From: Bradyrhizobium acaciae
Lineage (GTDB): Bacteria; Pseudomonadota; Alphaproteobacteria; Rhizobiales; Xanthobacteraceae
Assembly: GCF_020889785.1 (NCBI RefSeq)
Contig: NZ_JACMYK010000002.1
Location: forward strand, 1 to 64,000
DNA: 64,000 nt
Direction: 5' to 3'
Below the pieces are notes generated by a model, which worked only from the letters and a program-made list of their open reading frames with translations, was not told the DNA's origin and made no database searches. A program made the position numbers and the translations under genes. Shown one piece after another: positions 27,831-39,598 of this stretch (the first letter of the stretch is position 1; every line of letters starts with the position of its first letter).

Positions 27831-28691
27831 ATGACCAAGAAGCTGAAAATCGCGTTCCAGGGCGAGCCTGGCGCCAATTCCCACATCGCGATCGTCGAGG
27901 CGTATCCCGACGCCGAGCCGATGCCCTGCCCGACCTTCGAGGACGCGCTGGCCGCGATTTCCTCCGGCGAGGCCGATCTCGGCATGATCCCGATCGAGAA
28001 TTCCGTCGCCGGCCGCGTCGCCGACATCCATCATCTGCTGCCGGCTTCCGGCCTGTTCATCGTCGGCGAATGGTTCTTGCCGATCCGCCACCAATTGATG
28101 GCGATCAAGGGCGTCAAGCTCGCCGACATCAAGAGCGTGGAAAGCCATGTCCAGGCGCTCGGCCAGTGCCGGCGCACGATCCGCAAGCTCGGCATCAAGC
28201 CGATCGTCGCCGGCGATACCGCCGGCAGCGCCCGCGATGTCTCCGAACGCGGCGACAAGAGCGTGGCCGCGATCGCCTCGCGCCTCGCTGCCGATATCTA
28301 TGGCCTCAACATTCTCGCCGAGGACATCGAGGACGAGGCTCACAACACCACCCGCTTCGTGGTGCTGGCGCGCGAGGCCAAATGGGCCGCGCAGGGCTCG
28401 GGGCCGCTGGTCACCAGCTTCGTCTTCCGCGTGCGCAACCTGCCCGCCGCGCTCTACAAGGCTCTGGGCGGCTTCGCCACCAACGGCGTCAACATGACCA
28501 AGCTCGAAAGCTACATGGTCGACGGCAATTTCTTCGCCACGCAATTCTACGCCGATGTCGACGGCCACCCCGACGACCGCGGGCTCGCCTTTGCACTGGA
28601 GGAATTGAAGTTCTTCTCGCGCGAATTCCGCATCCTCGGCGTCTATCCCGGCAACCCGTTCCGCGCGACCTTCAGCGAGACGCAGGACTAA
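27831..28691 (+). CDS. pheA: Prephenate dehydratase
   Basis: Converts prephenate to phenylpyruvate in phenylalanine synthesis. 286 residues: PDT domain (about 5-185) with the catalytic NTTRFVVLAR block, then a C-terminal ACT domain (about 200-280) for feedback control. In the ACT domain the usual ESRP is ESYM, a variant I recall from alphaproteobacterial enzymes. No chorismate mutase domain. It forms a likely operon with kdsB. Confidence 0.93.
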   Translation: MTKKLKIAFQGEPGANSHIAIVEAYPDAEPMPCPTFEDALAAISSGEADLGMIPIENSVAGRVADIHHLLPASGLFIVGEWFLPIRHQLMAIKGVKLADIKSVESHVQALGQCRRTIRKLGIKPIVAGDTAGSARDVSERGDKSVAAIASRLAADIYGLNILAEDIEDEAHNTTRFVVLAREAKWAAQGSGPLVTSFVFRVRNLPAALYKALGGFATNGVNMTKLESYMVDGNFFATQFYADVDGHPDDRGLAFALEELKFFSREFRILGVYPGNPFRATFSETQD

Positions 28692-28716
28692 GCTGCACGA
28701 ACGCGGTCTTTCCACA

Positions 28717-28834
28717 CGTCGTCCCGGCGAAAGCCGGGACCCATACGCCGCAGCGGTCGTTGTGGGCGGGACTCGTCGTTAAAGCGTCGCGCAATAACCA
28801 TAGGTGGTTGGGTCCCGGCCTTCGCCGGGACGAC
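28717..28834. repeat. Intergenic palindrome (GTCCCGGCGAAAGCCGGGAC type)
   Basis: Two hairpins of the same sequence face each other: GTCCCGGCGAAAGCCGGGAC at the left end and TCCCGGCCTTCGCCGGGA at the right. It lies in the convergent gap between pheA and the LLM gene. The same family recurs at 35919-36041. Confidence 0.7.
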
Positions 28835-28839
28835 AGTCG

Positions 28840-29859
28840 TTATGCGGCTGCCCTTTTCTGCAGCCCGAACGCCTCGGCAAGCAGACTGTAGGATTTCTTC
28901 CGCGCCCCGTGATCGTAAACCGCGGTGATCACCATCAGCTCATCCGCTTGGCTCGCCATGATCAACGGCTCGAGCTTGGTCATCACGGTGGCGGTACTGC
29001 CGACGAAAAGTCGCGCGCGGTTGCGGGCGATCGAGGCGCGCTCGGCATCAGTGTAGGGATAGGCCTCCGCCTCCTCGACGCTCGGCAGCGGCAGATACTG
29101 GCCGCGGTCGCGGCGCAGCCGGTTCAGATCCATCGACATCGCCAGCCGCTCGGCTTCTGCATCGGTCTCCGCCGTCACCACGGCGACCGCCAGGATCGAT
29201 TGCGGCGTCGCGCGCCAGCCCGACGGCTTGAAATGCACGCGATAATTGGTCATCGCCGCGATCGCGTCGTGAGTGGCGAAATGATGCGCGAACGCAAAGC
29301 CCATCCCGACCTGGGCTGCGAGCTCGGCGGAATAGTCGCTCGAGCCGAGCAGCCAGATCGGCGGCAGCGGCGAATCGTCCGGCATCGCCACCACATTGTT
29401 GTAGGGATGGCCGGCCGGGAAATCGCGCGTCTCCCACAGGGTCAGTTCATGCAGCCGTTCGAGGAAGTCGTCGCCCTCGCGGCGATCGAGCCGGCTGCGC
29501 AGCGCATAGGCGGTGGCGCCGTCGGTGCCGGGCGCGCGGCCGAGGCCGAGATCGATGCGGCCGGGAAACAGCGCCTCCAGCATCTTGAAGCGCTCGGCAA
29601 CGACAAGCGGCGCATGGTTGGGCAGCATCACGCCGCCGGAGCCAACGCGGATATGCTGCGTCACCGCCGCGATCTGCCCGATCATCAGATCGGGCGCCGG
29701 GCTCGCGACGGAGGCGAGGTTGTGGTGCTCGGCGAGCCAGTAGCGGACATAGCCGAGGCCATCAACATGGCGCGCCAGATCGATGCTGTTGCGCAGCGCA
29801 GCGGCGGGCTTTGTGCCGGTGGTGACGACGGAGAGGTCGAGGACGGAGAGCGGGATCAT
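28840..29859 (-). CDS. LLM-class flavin-dependent oxidoreductase
   Basis: Luciferase-like monooxygenase family TIM-barrel protein using FMN. Typical features: [19 protein letters not shown] at the N-terminus, [34 protein letters not shown] and [18 protein letters not shown]. It belongs to the single-domain group related to E. coli YhbW. The substrate is not deducible. Start at the ATG 29859; a TTG at 29868 is less likely. It stands alone between a palindrome and the metF leader. Confidence 0.88.
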   Translation of the reverse strand: MIPLSVLDLSVVTTGTKPAAALRNSIDLARHVDGLGYVRYWLAEHHNLASVASPAPDLMIGQIAAVTQHIRVGSGGVMLPNHAPLVVAERFKMLEALFPGRIDLGLGRAPGTDGATAYALRSRLDRREGDDFLERLHELTLWETRDFPAGHPYNNVVAMPDDSPLPPIWLLGSSDYSAELAAQVGMGFAFAHHFATHDAIAAMTNYRVHFKPSGWRATPQSILAVAVVTAETDAEAERLAMSMDLNRLRRDRGQYLPLPSVEEAEAYPYTDAERASIARNRARLFVGSTATVMTKLEPLIMASQADELMVITAVYDHGARKKSYSLLAEAFGLQKRAAA

Positions 29860-30249
29860 GGCCGACAACCTAGTGTGGCGTCATGAGGCGACAAAGTCCC
29901 CGACCACGCAGACCAGTCCCGCAACGGAAGGCCGATGTCGGCGCCGCCGGACTTTTGGGACAAAAGAAGACGATTCCTTGAAATAACCTTTTGCCCACAC
30001 TTCATTTCAACATCTCATCCATTGCCGATTTGATATTTATTGCATATATTTCAATATATTATGAACTTAAGCACGAAGCGAGCCACCGCCCATCGCGCGT
30101 GCCCCGCAGTCTATTTTTTCCACTTCTTTGCTGACAATGGGCAATTTCCCATATCCGATGGGCTGTTTTAGCCCACCCGTTTGGCCTATCTTAGGGCCTC
30201 CATATCCAGGCCGGACGTCTGCCCTCCAGTTGCGGAGCCCTTGCGTATC
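29860..30249. other. Long AT-richer gap between the LLM gene and metF
   Basis: 390 bases without a gene. 29990-30070 is clearly more AT-rich than the window. It holds an imperfect inverted repeat (30043-30063) and, nearer metF, a hairpin TGGGCT-GTTTT-AGCCCA at 30159-30175. It probably contains the metF promoter and a leader; no known riboswitch was recognised. Confidence 0.5.
30043..30063 (+). promoter_or_regulatory. Imperfect AT-rich inverted repeat upstream of metF
   Basis: CATATAT, TTCA, then ATATATtATG: a near-palindrome about 190 bases before the metF ATG, in the most AT-rich part of the gap. Possible operator for a methionine/SAH regulator or a promoter element; unproven. Confidence 0.3.
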
Positions 30250-31164
30250 ATGACCGAGATCATTTCCTCCGGGCCGAACGGCCAGCGCACGCCGAAGGCA
30301 CCGAAAATCTCCTTCGAATTCTTCCCGCCGAAGACCGAGGAGATGGAGCGCAATCTCTGGGAGACCATCAATCGCCTGGCGCCGCTAACGCCGAACTTCG
30401 TCTCGGTCACCTACGGCGCCGGTGGCTCGACCCGCGAGCGCACCCATTCGACCATCAGCCGCATCCTGCGCGAGACCGATCTGCTGCCGGCCGCGCATCT
30501 GACCTGCGTCAGCGCCTCGCGCAGCGAGATCGACGACATCGTCGACCGCTACCATGAGGTCGGCGTCCGCCACATCGTAGCGCTGCGCGGCGATCCACCC
30601 GGCGGCATCGGCACGCCCTACTTCACCCATCCCGACGGCTACCAGAGCTCGGCCGAGCTCGTCGCCGGCATCAAGAAGCGCCACGCCGACATCGAGATCT
30701 CGGTGTCCGCCTATCCGGAGAAGCATCCGGAAGCAACCGACTTCGACGCCGATATCGACACGCTGAAGGCCAAGGTCGACGCCGGCGCAACCCGCGCGAT
30801 CACCCAGGTGTTCTTCGACAACGACCTCTATCATCGTTACGTCGACAGGGTGAGGGCGCGCGGCATCGAAATTCCGATCGTGCCGGGCATCATGCCGATG
30901 CACAATTTCAAGCAGGCCCGCAATTTCGTCACCCGCGCCGGCACCAGCGTGCCGGACTGGCTCGCCGAGAAGTTCGAGGGCCTCGACAACGACGCCGAGA
31001 CCCGCAAGCTGGTGGCGGCCACCGTCGCCGCCGGCCAGGTGCAGAAGCTGTTCAAGCACGGCGTCGACACCTTCCACTTCTACACCATGAACCGCGCGGA
31101 CCTCGTGTTCGCGATCAGCCACCTGCTCGGCATCCGGCCGAACGGTGCCCAGAAAGCTGCCTGA
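30250..31164 (+). CDS. metF: 5,10-methylenetetrahydrofolate reductase
   Basis: FAD-dependent TIM-barrel enzyme that makes 5-methyl-THF for methionine synthesis. 304 residues. Motifs: ISFEFFPPKTEEME, FVSVTYGAGGSTRERT, HLTCVSASRSEI, IVALRGDPPGG and GATRAITQVFFDN. The ATG at 30250 fits the family N-terminus; upstream codons in frame are leader. metH starts three bases after its stop, so the enzyme and its product user are co-expressed. Confidence 0.95.
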   Translation: MTEIISSGPNGQRTPKAPKISFEFFPPKTEEMERNLWETINRLAPLTPNFVSVTYGAGGSTRERTHSTISRILRETDLLPAAHLTCVSASRSEIDDIVDRYHEVGVRHIVALRGDPPGGIGTPYFTHPDGYQSSAELVAGIKKRHADIEISVSAYPEKHPEATDFDADIDTLKAKVDAGATRAITQVFFDNDLYHRYVDRVRARGIEIPIVPGIMPMHNFKQARNFVTRAGTSVPDWLAEKFEGLDNDAETRKLVAATVAAGQVQKLFKHGVDTFHFYTMNRADLVFAISHLLGIRPNGAQKAA

Positions 31165-31167
31165 TCC

Positions 31168-35022
<3,855 letters not shown>

Positions 35023-35027
35023 CTCTT

Positions 35028-35213
35028 CCTTCTCCCCTTGTGGGAGAAGGTGTCGCGGACATCGTCCGCGACGGATGAGGGGTCTCTATCCGCGGACGCA
35101 GACCCTCACCCGTCCGCGGTGCTTTGCCATAGCCGATGCGAAGCATCGGCGTCTCGAAGCGGACGGCGGCCGAAGGCCGCCTATGTCCACCCTCTCCAAC
35201 AAGGGGAGAGGGG
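35028..35213. repeat. Intergenic palindrome (CTCCCCTTGTGGGAGA type), copy 1
   Basis: Left hairpin CTTCTCCCCTTGTGGGAGAAG and right edge CTCTCCAACAAGGGGAGAG frame about 130 bases with smaller palindromes (GTCGCGGACATCGTCCGCGAC; GATGCGAAGCATC). It occupies the metH-GST gap. Related copies at 43733-43895 and 55659-55797. Confidence 0.75.
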
Positions 35214-35233
35214 AAGAATGCGGAGTGCACTCC

Positions 35234-35905
35234 ATGCAGTTCTTCTCCTTCTGGCGATCGCTGGCGAGCTTTCGGGTGCGGATCGCGCTCAACCTCAAGG
35301 GCGTGCCGGCCGACATCGTGTTCGTCGATCTCGATGCGGACGCGCAACGCGCCGATGCCTATCGCAAGATCAATCCGCAGATGGCGCTGCCGGCGCTGGT
35401 GACCGACGACGGCACCGTGCTGTTCCAATCGCTCGCGATCATCGACTATCTCGACGAGACCTATCCGAGCCCGCCGCTGCTGCCGGCCGATCCGCTCGGC
35501 CGCGCCCGGGTGCGGGGGCTGGCGCTGATCGTCGCCTGCGAGGGCCATCCGCTGCTGACGCCGCGGGTGCGCCGTTATCTCGACCGCGAACTGGACTTGC
35601 GCGACAGCCAGCAGAGCGCCTGGCGGCGGCACTGGACAGTGGAGACGCTGGCGGCGCTCGAGGGCCACCTCGCCGGCCACAAGGCAACCGGTCAGTTCTG
35701 CCACGGCGATGCGCCGACCGTCGCCGACATCTGCCTGGTCGGCCATGTCACCGCGGCGATCAACCAGCAGATCAGTCTGTCGCCCTGGCCGACCGTGAAG
35801 CGCATCCACGACATCGCGATGGCGCTGCCGGCGTTTGCGAAAGCGCATCCGTCCGCGCAGCCCGATACGCCTGAGGCGATGCGGGCGAGAATAGGCGTGA
35901 CGTAA
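35234..35905 (+). CDS. Zeta-class glutathione S-transferase / maleylacetoacetate isomerase-like
   Basis: A 223-residue cytosolic GST. The N-terminal thioredoxin-like domain has the zeta-class pattern FWRSLASFRVRIALNLKG and YRKINPQMALPALV, then QSLAIIDYLDETYPSP; the helical domain follows. Zeta GSTs isomerise maleylacetoacetate or maleylpyruvate in aromatic breakdown. No other tyrosine-degradation gene is nearby, so the substrate is open. The ATG at 35234 has GGAG eight bases upstream, inside the edge of the palindrome-rich gap. Confidence 0.82.
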   Translation: MQFFSFWRSLASFRVRIALNLKGVPADIVFVDLDADAQRADAYRKINPQMALPALVTDDGTVLFQSLAIIDYLDETYPSPPLLPADPLGRARVRGLALIVACEGHPLLTPRVRRYLDRELDLRDSQQSAWRRHWTVETLAALEGHLAGHKATGQFCHGDAPTVADICLVGHVTAAINQQISLSPWPTVKRIHDIAMALPAFAKAHPSAQPDTPEAMRARIGVT

Positions 35906-35918
35906 GGATTCTCCCCAT

Positions 35919-36041
35919 CGTCGTCCTGGCGAAAGCCAGGACCCATAACCACCGCGCTCGGTGATGAACAGGGTCGCGGCCCCAGCGTCGCGTCACAATT
36001 GAGATTCGGGGCAATGGGTCCTGGCTTTCGCCAGGACGACA
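35919..36041. repeat. Intergenic palindrome (TCGTCCTGGCGAAAGCCAGGA type)
   Basis: TCGTCCTGGCGAAAGCCAGG at the left and CCTGGCTTTCGCCAGGACGA at the right are mirror images flanking about 70 bases. Same family as 28717-28834 with compensating stem changes (CCGG to CTGG/CCAG), so the fold is conserved rather than the letters. Confidence 0.72.
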
Positions 36042-36080
36042 TTGGGGATGGTTTTCGATTCAAGATGGCAAGCACGCGGT

Positions 36081-36180
36081 GTCATCACCCGCGAAAGCGG
36101 GTGATCCAGTATTCCACACGTAGCAGTGCTTGAACCGAGACGCCGGCGTACTGGATCGCCCGGTCGAGCCCGACGATGAC
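36081..36180. repeat. Second, different intergenic palindrome (GTCATCACCCGCGAAAGCGGGTGAT type)
   Basis: A hairpin CACCCGCGAAAGCGGGTG followed by ATCCAGTA is mirrored by TACTGGATCGCCCGG and GACGATGAC about 40 bases later. It lies directly after the previous element, between the convergent GST and ATP-grasp genes. Confidence 0.68.
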
Positions 36181-36215
36181 AGTTGAGGATAAAGACATAG
36201 CTTCGCAGCGTGCTG

Positions 36216-37307
36216 CTATCGCCCGGCTTCGCTCCCCATGCCCCGCCGTATCCGCTCCCGCACCGTCCGCGCGATCGCGGCCGGTGCTTCGTCGGGGATC
36301 GCAAAGCACGAACTGGCGTTGATCTCGCAGAGCACGTAGGTGTCGGCGCCGACTGCGTCGCGCGGGCCGTAGAGGAAGTCCGCATCCCAGATCACCGGCA
36401 GCGACGCTTCATCGACCGCCAGCGTCGCCATCAACCCTGGAATCCATTCGTCTTCCATCAGCCGACGCAGCGCTCGGAATTGTGCGGCATCAGGACCGTG
36501 CATGATGCGCGGGCCGGGTTGAGCCTGCGGTGAGTCTGGGCCTTCCGGCGGCGGCGGGATCAAGGCCTTGATCAGTTGGTGACCGAAGCCTGCGACCTTT
36601 GATCCGCTGACATAGCAACGGATCATGCCCTCGGGCAGGCGCGGCTGGAATGCTTGATCGATGATGCAGCCACCCCACCCGAAATACGGCTCGCAGCGTG
36701 CCATGAAGACCTCCAGTGGAATCTCTTCGGGTTGGCTGCCGCGCAGTGCGTGGAGCACGCGAATCGTTGTATCCGCATCCGACAAGGCCTCGACCTTCCA
36801 GACGCCCTGCCCGCCATTGCCCCGGTTCTGCTTGACGACGCGCGGCCCGCCTGAGCGAAGCCGCGACGGGAATTCGGCATGGAAGGCCTCCGCGCTGGCG
36901 TAGCGATGCGTGTCGGCACCCCAGCCCAGGTGACGGGTCCGGTAGAGCACGTCCTTGACGCCCATCTTGAGGATGACGCCCGGATGCGCGCTGACCCATG
37001 GACGTTTCATCGGCCCCTTAGCCGCGACCTCGCGCAGCAGCGGATCGAGCGCTGCGCGGGTCTTGCCCTGATGGATCGGATCGACCCAGACGAGGACGCC
37101 GTCCATTGTCAGCAACTGGTCGCGAACGGGTTCGGCGAAAGTCTCGTCATAGACGACGGGAATGGCCTCGATGCCGGAGGCTTCGAGCGCTTCGAAGACG
37201 CGAACGAAACGGCTGTTCTGCGGCGTCGCCTCGCGGCGCGACGCGGCATCGCCGCGCCACAGGATCGCAATCTTGGAACGATGAGATGTGTGCTGTTCGG
37301 TGTCCAT
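36216..37307 (-). CDS. ATP-grasp-like protein of unknown function (Cj0069-like)
   Basis: A 363-residue cytoplasmic protein that looks like a complete ATP-grasp enzyme: an N-terminal Rossmann-like part (SKIAILWRGDAASRR), a nucleotide-loop-like block VVKQNRGNGGQGVWKV near 160-175, and a C-terminal metal/ATP block VLCEINASSCFAIPDEAP near 325-345. It resembles the Cj0069 family as I recall it; no substrate is established to my knowledge. ATG at 37307 with GGAG seven bases upstream. It stands alone and its leader can fold over that ribosome site. Confidence 0.65.
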   Translation of the reverse strand: MDTEQHTSHRSKIAILWRGDAASRREATPQNSRFVRVFEALEASGIEAIPVVYDETFAEPVRDQLLTMDGVLVWVDPIHQGKTRAALDPLLREVAAKGPMKRPWVSAHPGVILKMGVKDVLYRTRHLGWGADTHRYASAEAFHAEFPSRLRSGGPRVVKQNRGNGGQGVWKVEALSDADTTIRVLHALRGSQPEEIPLEVFMARCEPYFGWGGCIIDQAFQPRLPEGMIRCYVSGSKVAGFGHQLIKALIPPPPEGPDSPQAQPGPRIMHGPDAAQFRALRRLMEDEWIPGLMATLAVDEASLPVIWDADFLYGPRDAVGADTYVLCEINASSCFAIPDEAPAAIARTVRERIRRGMGSEAGR

Positions 37308-37311
37308 GTAA

Positions 37312-37390
37312 AAGCTCCACGACGTTGAGTGTCGCGCAGAGCTTGGACCGAAGTCTCACCGGGAGTCTGCCTGGTCCCCGTGGGAGGGAC
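37312..37390 (-). promoter_or_regulatory. Switch-like structured leader of the ATP-grasp gene
   Basis: On the minus strand, GTCCC (37390-37386) can pair with GGGAC (37378-37374), or the overlapping GGACC (37377-37373) can pair with GGTCC (37349-37345). Immediately after, AAGCTC (37344-37339) pairs with GAGCTT (37317-37312), which contains the Shine-Dalgarno GGAG; an inner CGAC/GTCG stem supports it. Mutually exclusive stems plus a masked ribosome site is the layout of a riboswitch or translational attenuator. It matches no class I recognise. Confidence 0.45.
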
Positions 37391-37456
37391 TCTAGACCAC
37401 CGCACGCAGCTTTCAAGATCGAAATGGGATGACGCGGATCGGAGGCCGATGCCGGA

Positions 37457-38542
37457 TCAGGCCATGATCCCGTGCAATCCCGACCAGCCGGTGTAGAGGC
37501 CGACCAGCACGATCAGCGCAACCGACACATAGGGCGCGCGCTGGGCAAAGCGGCTGAAGCCACCCCAATGACGCTCGACGTGGCGAAGGCTGAGCGCAGC
37601 CGCAACACCGGCCGAGACCATCGTGATCGCAAGCCCGATGCCGAAACAGAGCACCAGCACGAAGCCGAGGCTGAACTGCTTGAGCTGGACACAGAGCAGC
37701 AGCACGGTGATGGCTGCCGGGCAGGGAATGAGGCCGCCGGTCAGGCCGAACAGAATGATCTGTCCCGTCGTGACGGTGCGTCCGGCAAAGCGCTTGCGGA
37801 TATCGGCGGCGTGCGCGCGGGCATGTGCATCGTCCTCGTCGCCGAGATCCATATGCGCATGGTCATGCTCCTCGAACAGGACCTCTGCCGTGTCCGCCCG
37901 CACCGAGACGCGCGCCTTGAAGGCATGCGGCTCCGGAATTTCATCGATGCTCTCGAGATAGCCGTCCCGCTCGGTGAAGCGAAAATGCTGCTCGCTGCCG
38001 TCGGGGCGGATCGTCACGACCTCAACCTCGCCGGCCGCCGGCCGCGCCCCGGCCTCGCTGCGCAGCCGCCAGCGCGGCGGCACGCCATCCTCGTAGACTT
38101 CGAGCGACAGCGGCTGCCCGGCCAAGGTCAATTGGCGGGTCTCGTCGTGATGGTGATGATCATGATCGTGATCATGGTGATCATCGTGTTCGCCATTCTG
38201 CTCGCGCCAGGTGCGCCAGGCCATCCAGGCGGCGACCGCGATGATGATCGCCGCCGAGACCAGTTGCAGCCAGGCTTCACTGCGTTCGCCGGACCATTGC
38301 TGGCCGAAATGCAGCCCCGCCAGCGCGATGATCCAGACAATGGCCGTGTGCGAGATCGTGGCCGACAGGCCAAGCAGCACCGCCTGCAGCACCGTGCCGC
38401 GGATCGCGACGATGAAGGCCGCCATCATCGTCTTGGAGTGGCCGGGCTCGAGACCGTGCAGCGCGCCGAGCAGGATTGCACTGGGGATGAACAGCCAAGC
38501 ATGCGCGCTGCTTTGCTGGAGCAGTTGAGACAGATCGGTCAT
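37457..38542 (-). CDS. rcnA: Nickel/cobalt efflux protein RcnA-like
   Basis: Inner-membrane Ni/Co exporter of the NicO/RcnA family. First helix pair with HGLEPGHSKTMM, a long cytoplasmic loop (about 115-260) that begins with a His/Asp-rich metal-binding run (HDDHHDHDHDHHHH) and is longer than in E. coli, then GLTGGLIPCPAAITVLL and two more helices. ATG at 38542; a GTG at 38551 would give a GTGA overlap with rcnR, and either start couples the two genes. Confidence 0.9.
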   Translation of the reverse strand: MTDLSQLLQQSSAHAWLFIPSAILLGALHGLEPGHSKTMMAAFIVAIRGTVLQAVLLGLSATISHTAIVWIIALAGLHFGQQWSGERSEAWLQLVSAAIIIAVAAWMAWRTWREQNGEHDDHHDHDHDHHHHDETRQLTLAGQPLSLEVYEDGVPPRWRLRSEAGARPAAGEVEVVTIRPDGSEQHFRFTERDGYLESIDEIPEPHAFKARVSVRADTAEVLFEEHDHAHMDLGDEDDAHARAHAADIRKRFAGRTVTTGQIILFGLTGGLIPCPAAITVLLLCVQLKQFSLGFVLVLCFGIGLAITMVSAGVAAALSLRHVERHWGGFSRFAQRAPYVSVALIVLVGLYTGWSGLHGIMA

Positions 38543-38547
38543 GTGCT

Positions 38548-38826
38548 TCACTTCAAATAGGTACGAACGACGTCGATCAGATCAGCGGCGCCCTGCGCCT
38601 TCTCGGGATCCGCTTCCCGGGCAGGATCCACCACGTGATGGCGGATGTGATCCTCGAGCAGTTCCGCGGTGAGGCCGTTGATGGCGCCGCGAACCGAGGC
38701 CACCAGCATCAACACGGCGGCACAACCGATCTCGGACTCCAGTGCTCGCTCAACGGCCTCCAACTGGCCCTTGATGCGGCGAACCCGGCCGACGAGCTTG
38801 GACTTGTGCTTGATCGTGTGCGACAT
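38548..38826 (-). CDS. rcnR: Nickel/cobalt-sensing repressor RcnR
   Basis: All-helical DUF156 (CsoR/RcnR/FrmR) repressor, 92 residues. The residues that bind Ni/Co in E. coli RcnR are all here at the same numbers: His3, Cys35, His60 and His64. That separates it from copper CsoR and formaldehyde FrmR. Cytoplasmic; metal binding should release the operator just upstream and switch on rcnA. No Shine-Dalgarno sequence is visible before the ATG. Confidence 0.92.
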   Translation of the reverse strand: MSHTIKHKSKLVGRVRRIKGQLEAVERALESEIGCAAVLMLVASVRGAINGLTAELLEDHIRHHVVDPAREADPEKAQGAADLIDVVRTYLK

Positions 38827-38833
38827 GATAATA

Positions 38834-38854
38834 ATATAGGGGGGTACCCTATAT
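38834..38854 (-). promoter_or_regulatory. RcnR operator
   Basis: Inverted repeat ATATAGGG, five bases, CCCTATAT, with a six-G run across its left half. A G/C tract framed by TA-rich inverted arms is the known operator pattern of RcnR/CsoR proteins. It ends seven bases before the rcnR ATG, so it must overlap the promoter. It could also affect the divergent gene at 39009. Confidence 0.82.
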
Positions 38855-39008
38855 GAGTCAATGCGCTCCGCGCCCGGCAGTGGCGCGGGGAAGCCGGCGA
38901 AGCTTATTACGCCGGTGGCATGGCTTACCGGGGGTTTGCCGCACGGACGGCATTGAACACGGTCAATTCAAGAGCAAGACCAGCGAGACCACGGAAGGGA
39001 GGCGTCAC

Positions 39009-39365
39009 ATGAAACTCCACATCCTGATGTTGGCCATTCCGGTTCTACTTTCGAGCGCACTGCCGGCCGTGTCCAAGAGCAGCATCGGGCATAATGACGG
39101 CCCCTGGAATGCCGATCACATCGACAATTTGCCGACCGAAGTCCGGCAATACATCGCGGGGGTTTGCAAAGGGCCAGCCAGCGCTCAACACGACTTCGCA
39201 ACCTATTCGCCTCGCGAGAAGCGCTGGCGGATCAACCTGGAATATCTCCGGTGCGATGGCGTCGGCGCGTTCCGTCGGGGCAACCAATGCCTGGACGTGG
39301 ACTTCGTTGAGGTCGGCTCGCGATTTCGCCCCGGCGCAAAGCAATTCAGGGATTGCGGCTTCTAG
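39009..39365 (+). CDS. Small exported protein of unknown function
   Basis: 118 residues with a signal peptide (LHILMLAIPVLLSSALPA). The mature part has four Cys (residues 53, 82, 94, 116), probably two disulfides, and the block WNADHIDNLPTEVRQYIAGV. I do not recognise the family. ATG at 39009 follows GGGAGG by eight bases. It is divergent from rcnR and 230 bases before the chromate-type cluster. Confidence 0.7.
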   Translation: MKLHILMLAIPVLLSSALPAVSKSSIGHNDGPWNADHIDNLPTEVRQYIAGVCKGPASAQHDFATYSPREKRWRINLEYLRCDGVGAFRRGNQCLDVDFVEVGSRFRPGAKQFRDCGF

Positions 39366-39598
39366 ATCGCAGCAGTCGCGACAGTGTCTCGCGGCGAGCC
39401 TTGCGCTGCACCCGAGATATTGTTCCTAACCGCGCAGGTGAAATGTTCGTGACAGTGACCTGGACGTTTCGTCGATGACGGCGGCGCACTCAGGTTGACA
39501 TCGATCAGCACAAGGTCTTAATTCGAAGCACGGGGATGTGCGATCTCCCCGCGAGGCGACATGCCCAAGAATCGCGTCCTGTTCACCAAGGACGCACC

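Noticed and set aside
35919-36180. CRISPR array
   Set aside because: The repeats are inverted and unevenly spaced, with no regular spacers and no cas genes.
37308-37395. Guanidine-I, cobalamin, TPP or SAM riboswitch
   Set aside because: Individual letters such as TCTAGAGTCCC look suggestive, but the conserved cores of those classes are absent, so it is reported as unclassified.
38853-39008. N-terminal extension of the small exported protein from 38853
   Set aside because: The added residues are Arg-rich and would bury the signal peptide; GGGAGG supports the ATG at 39009.
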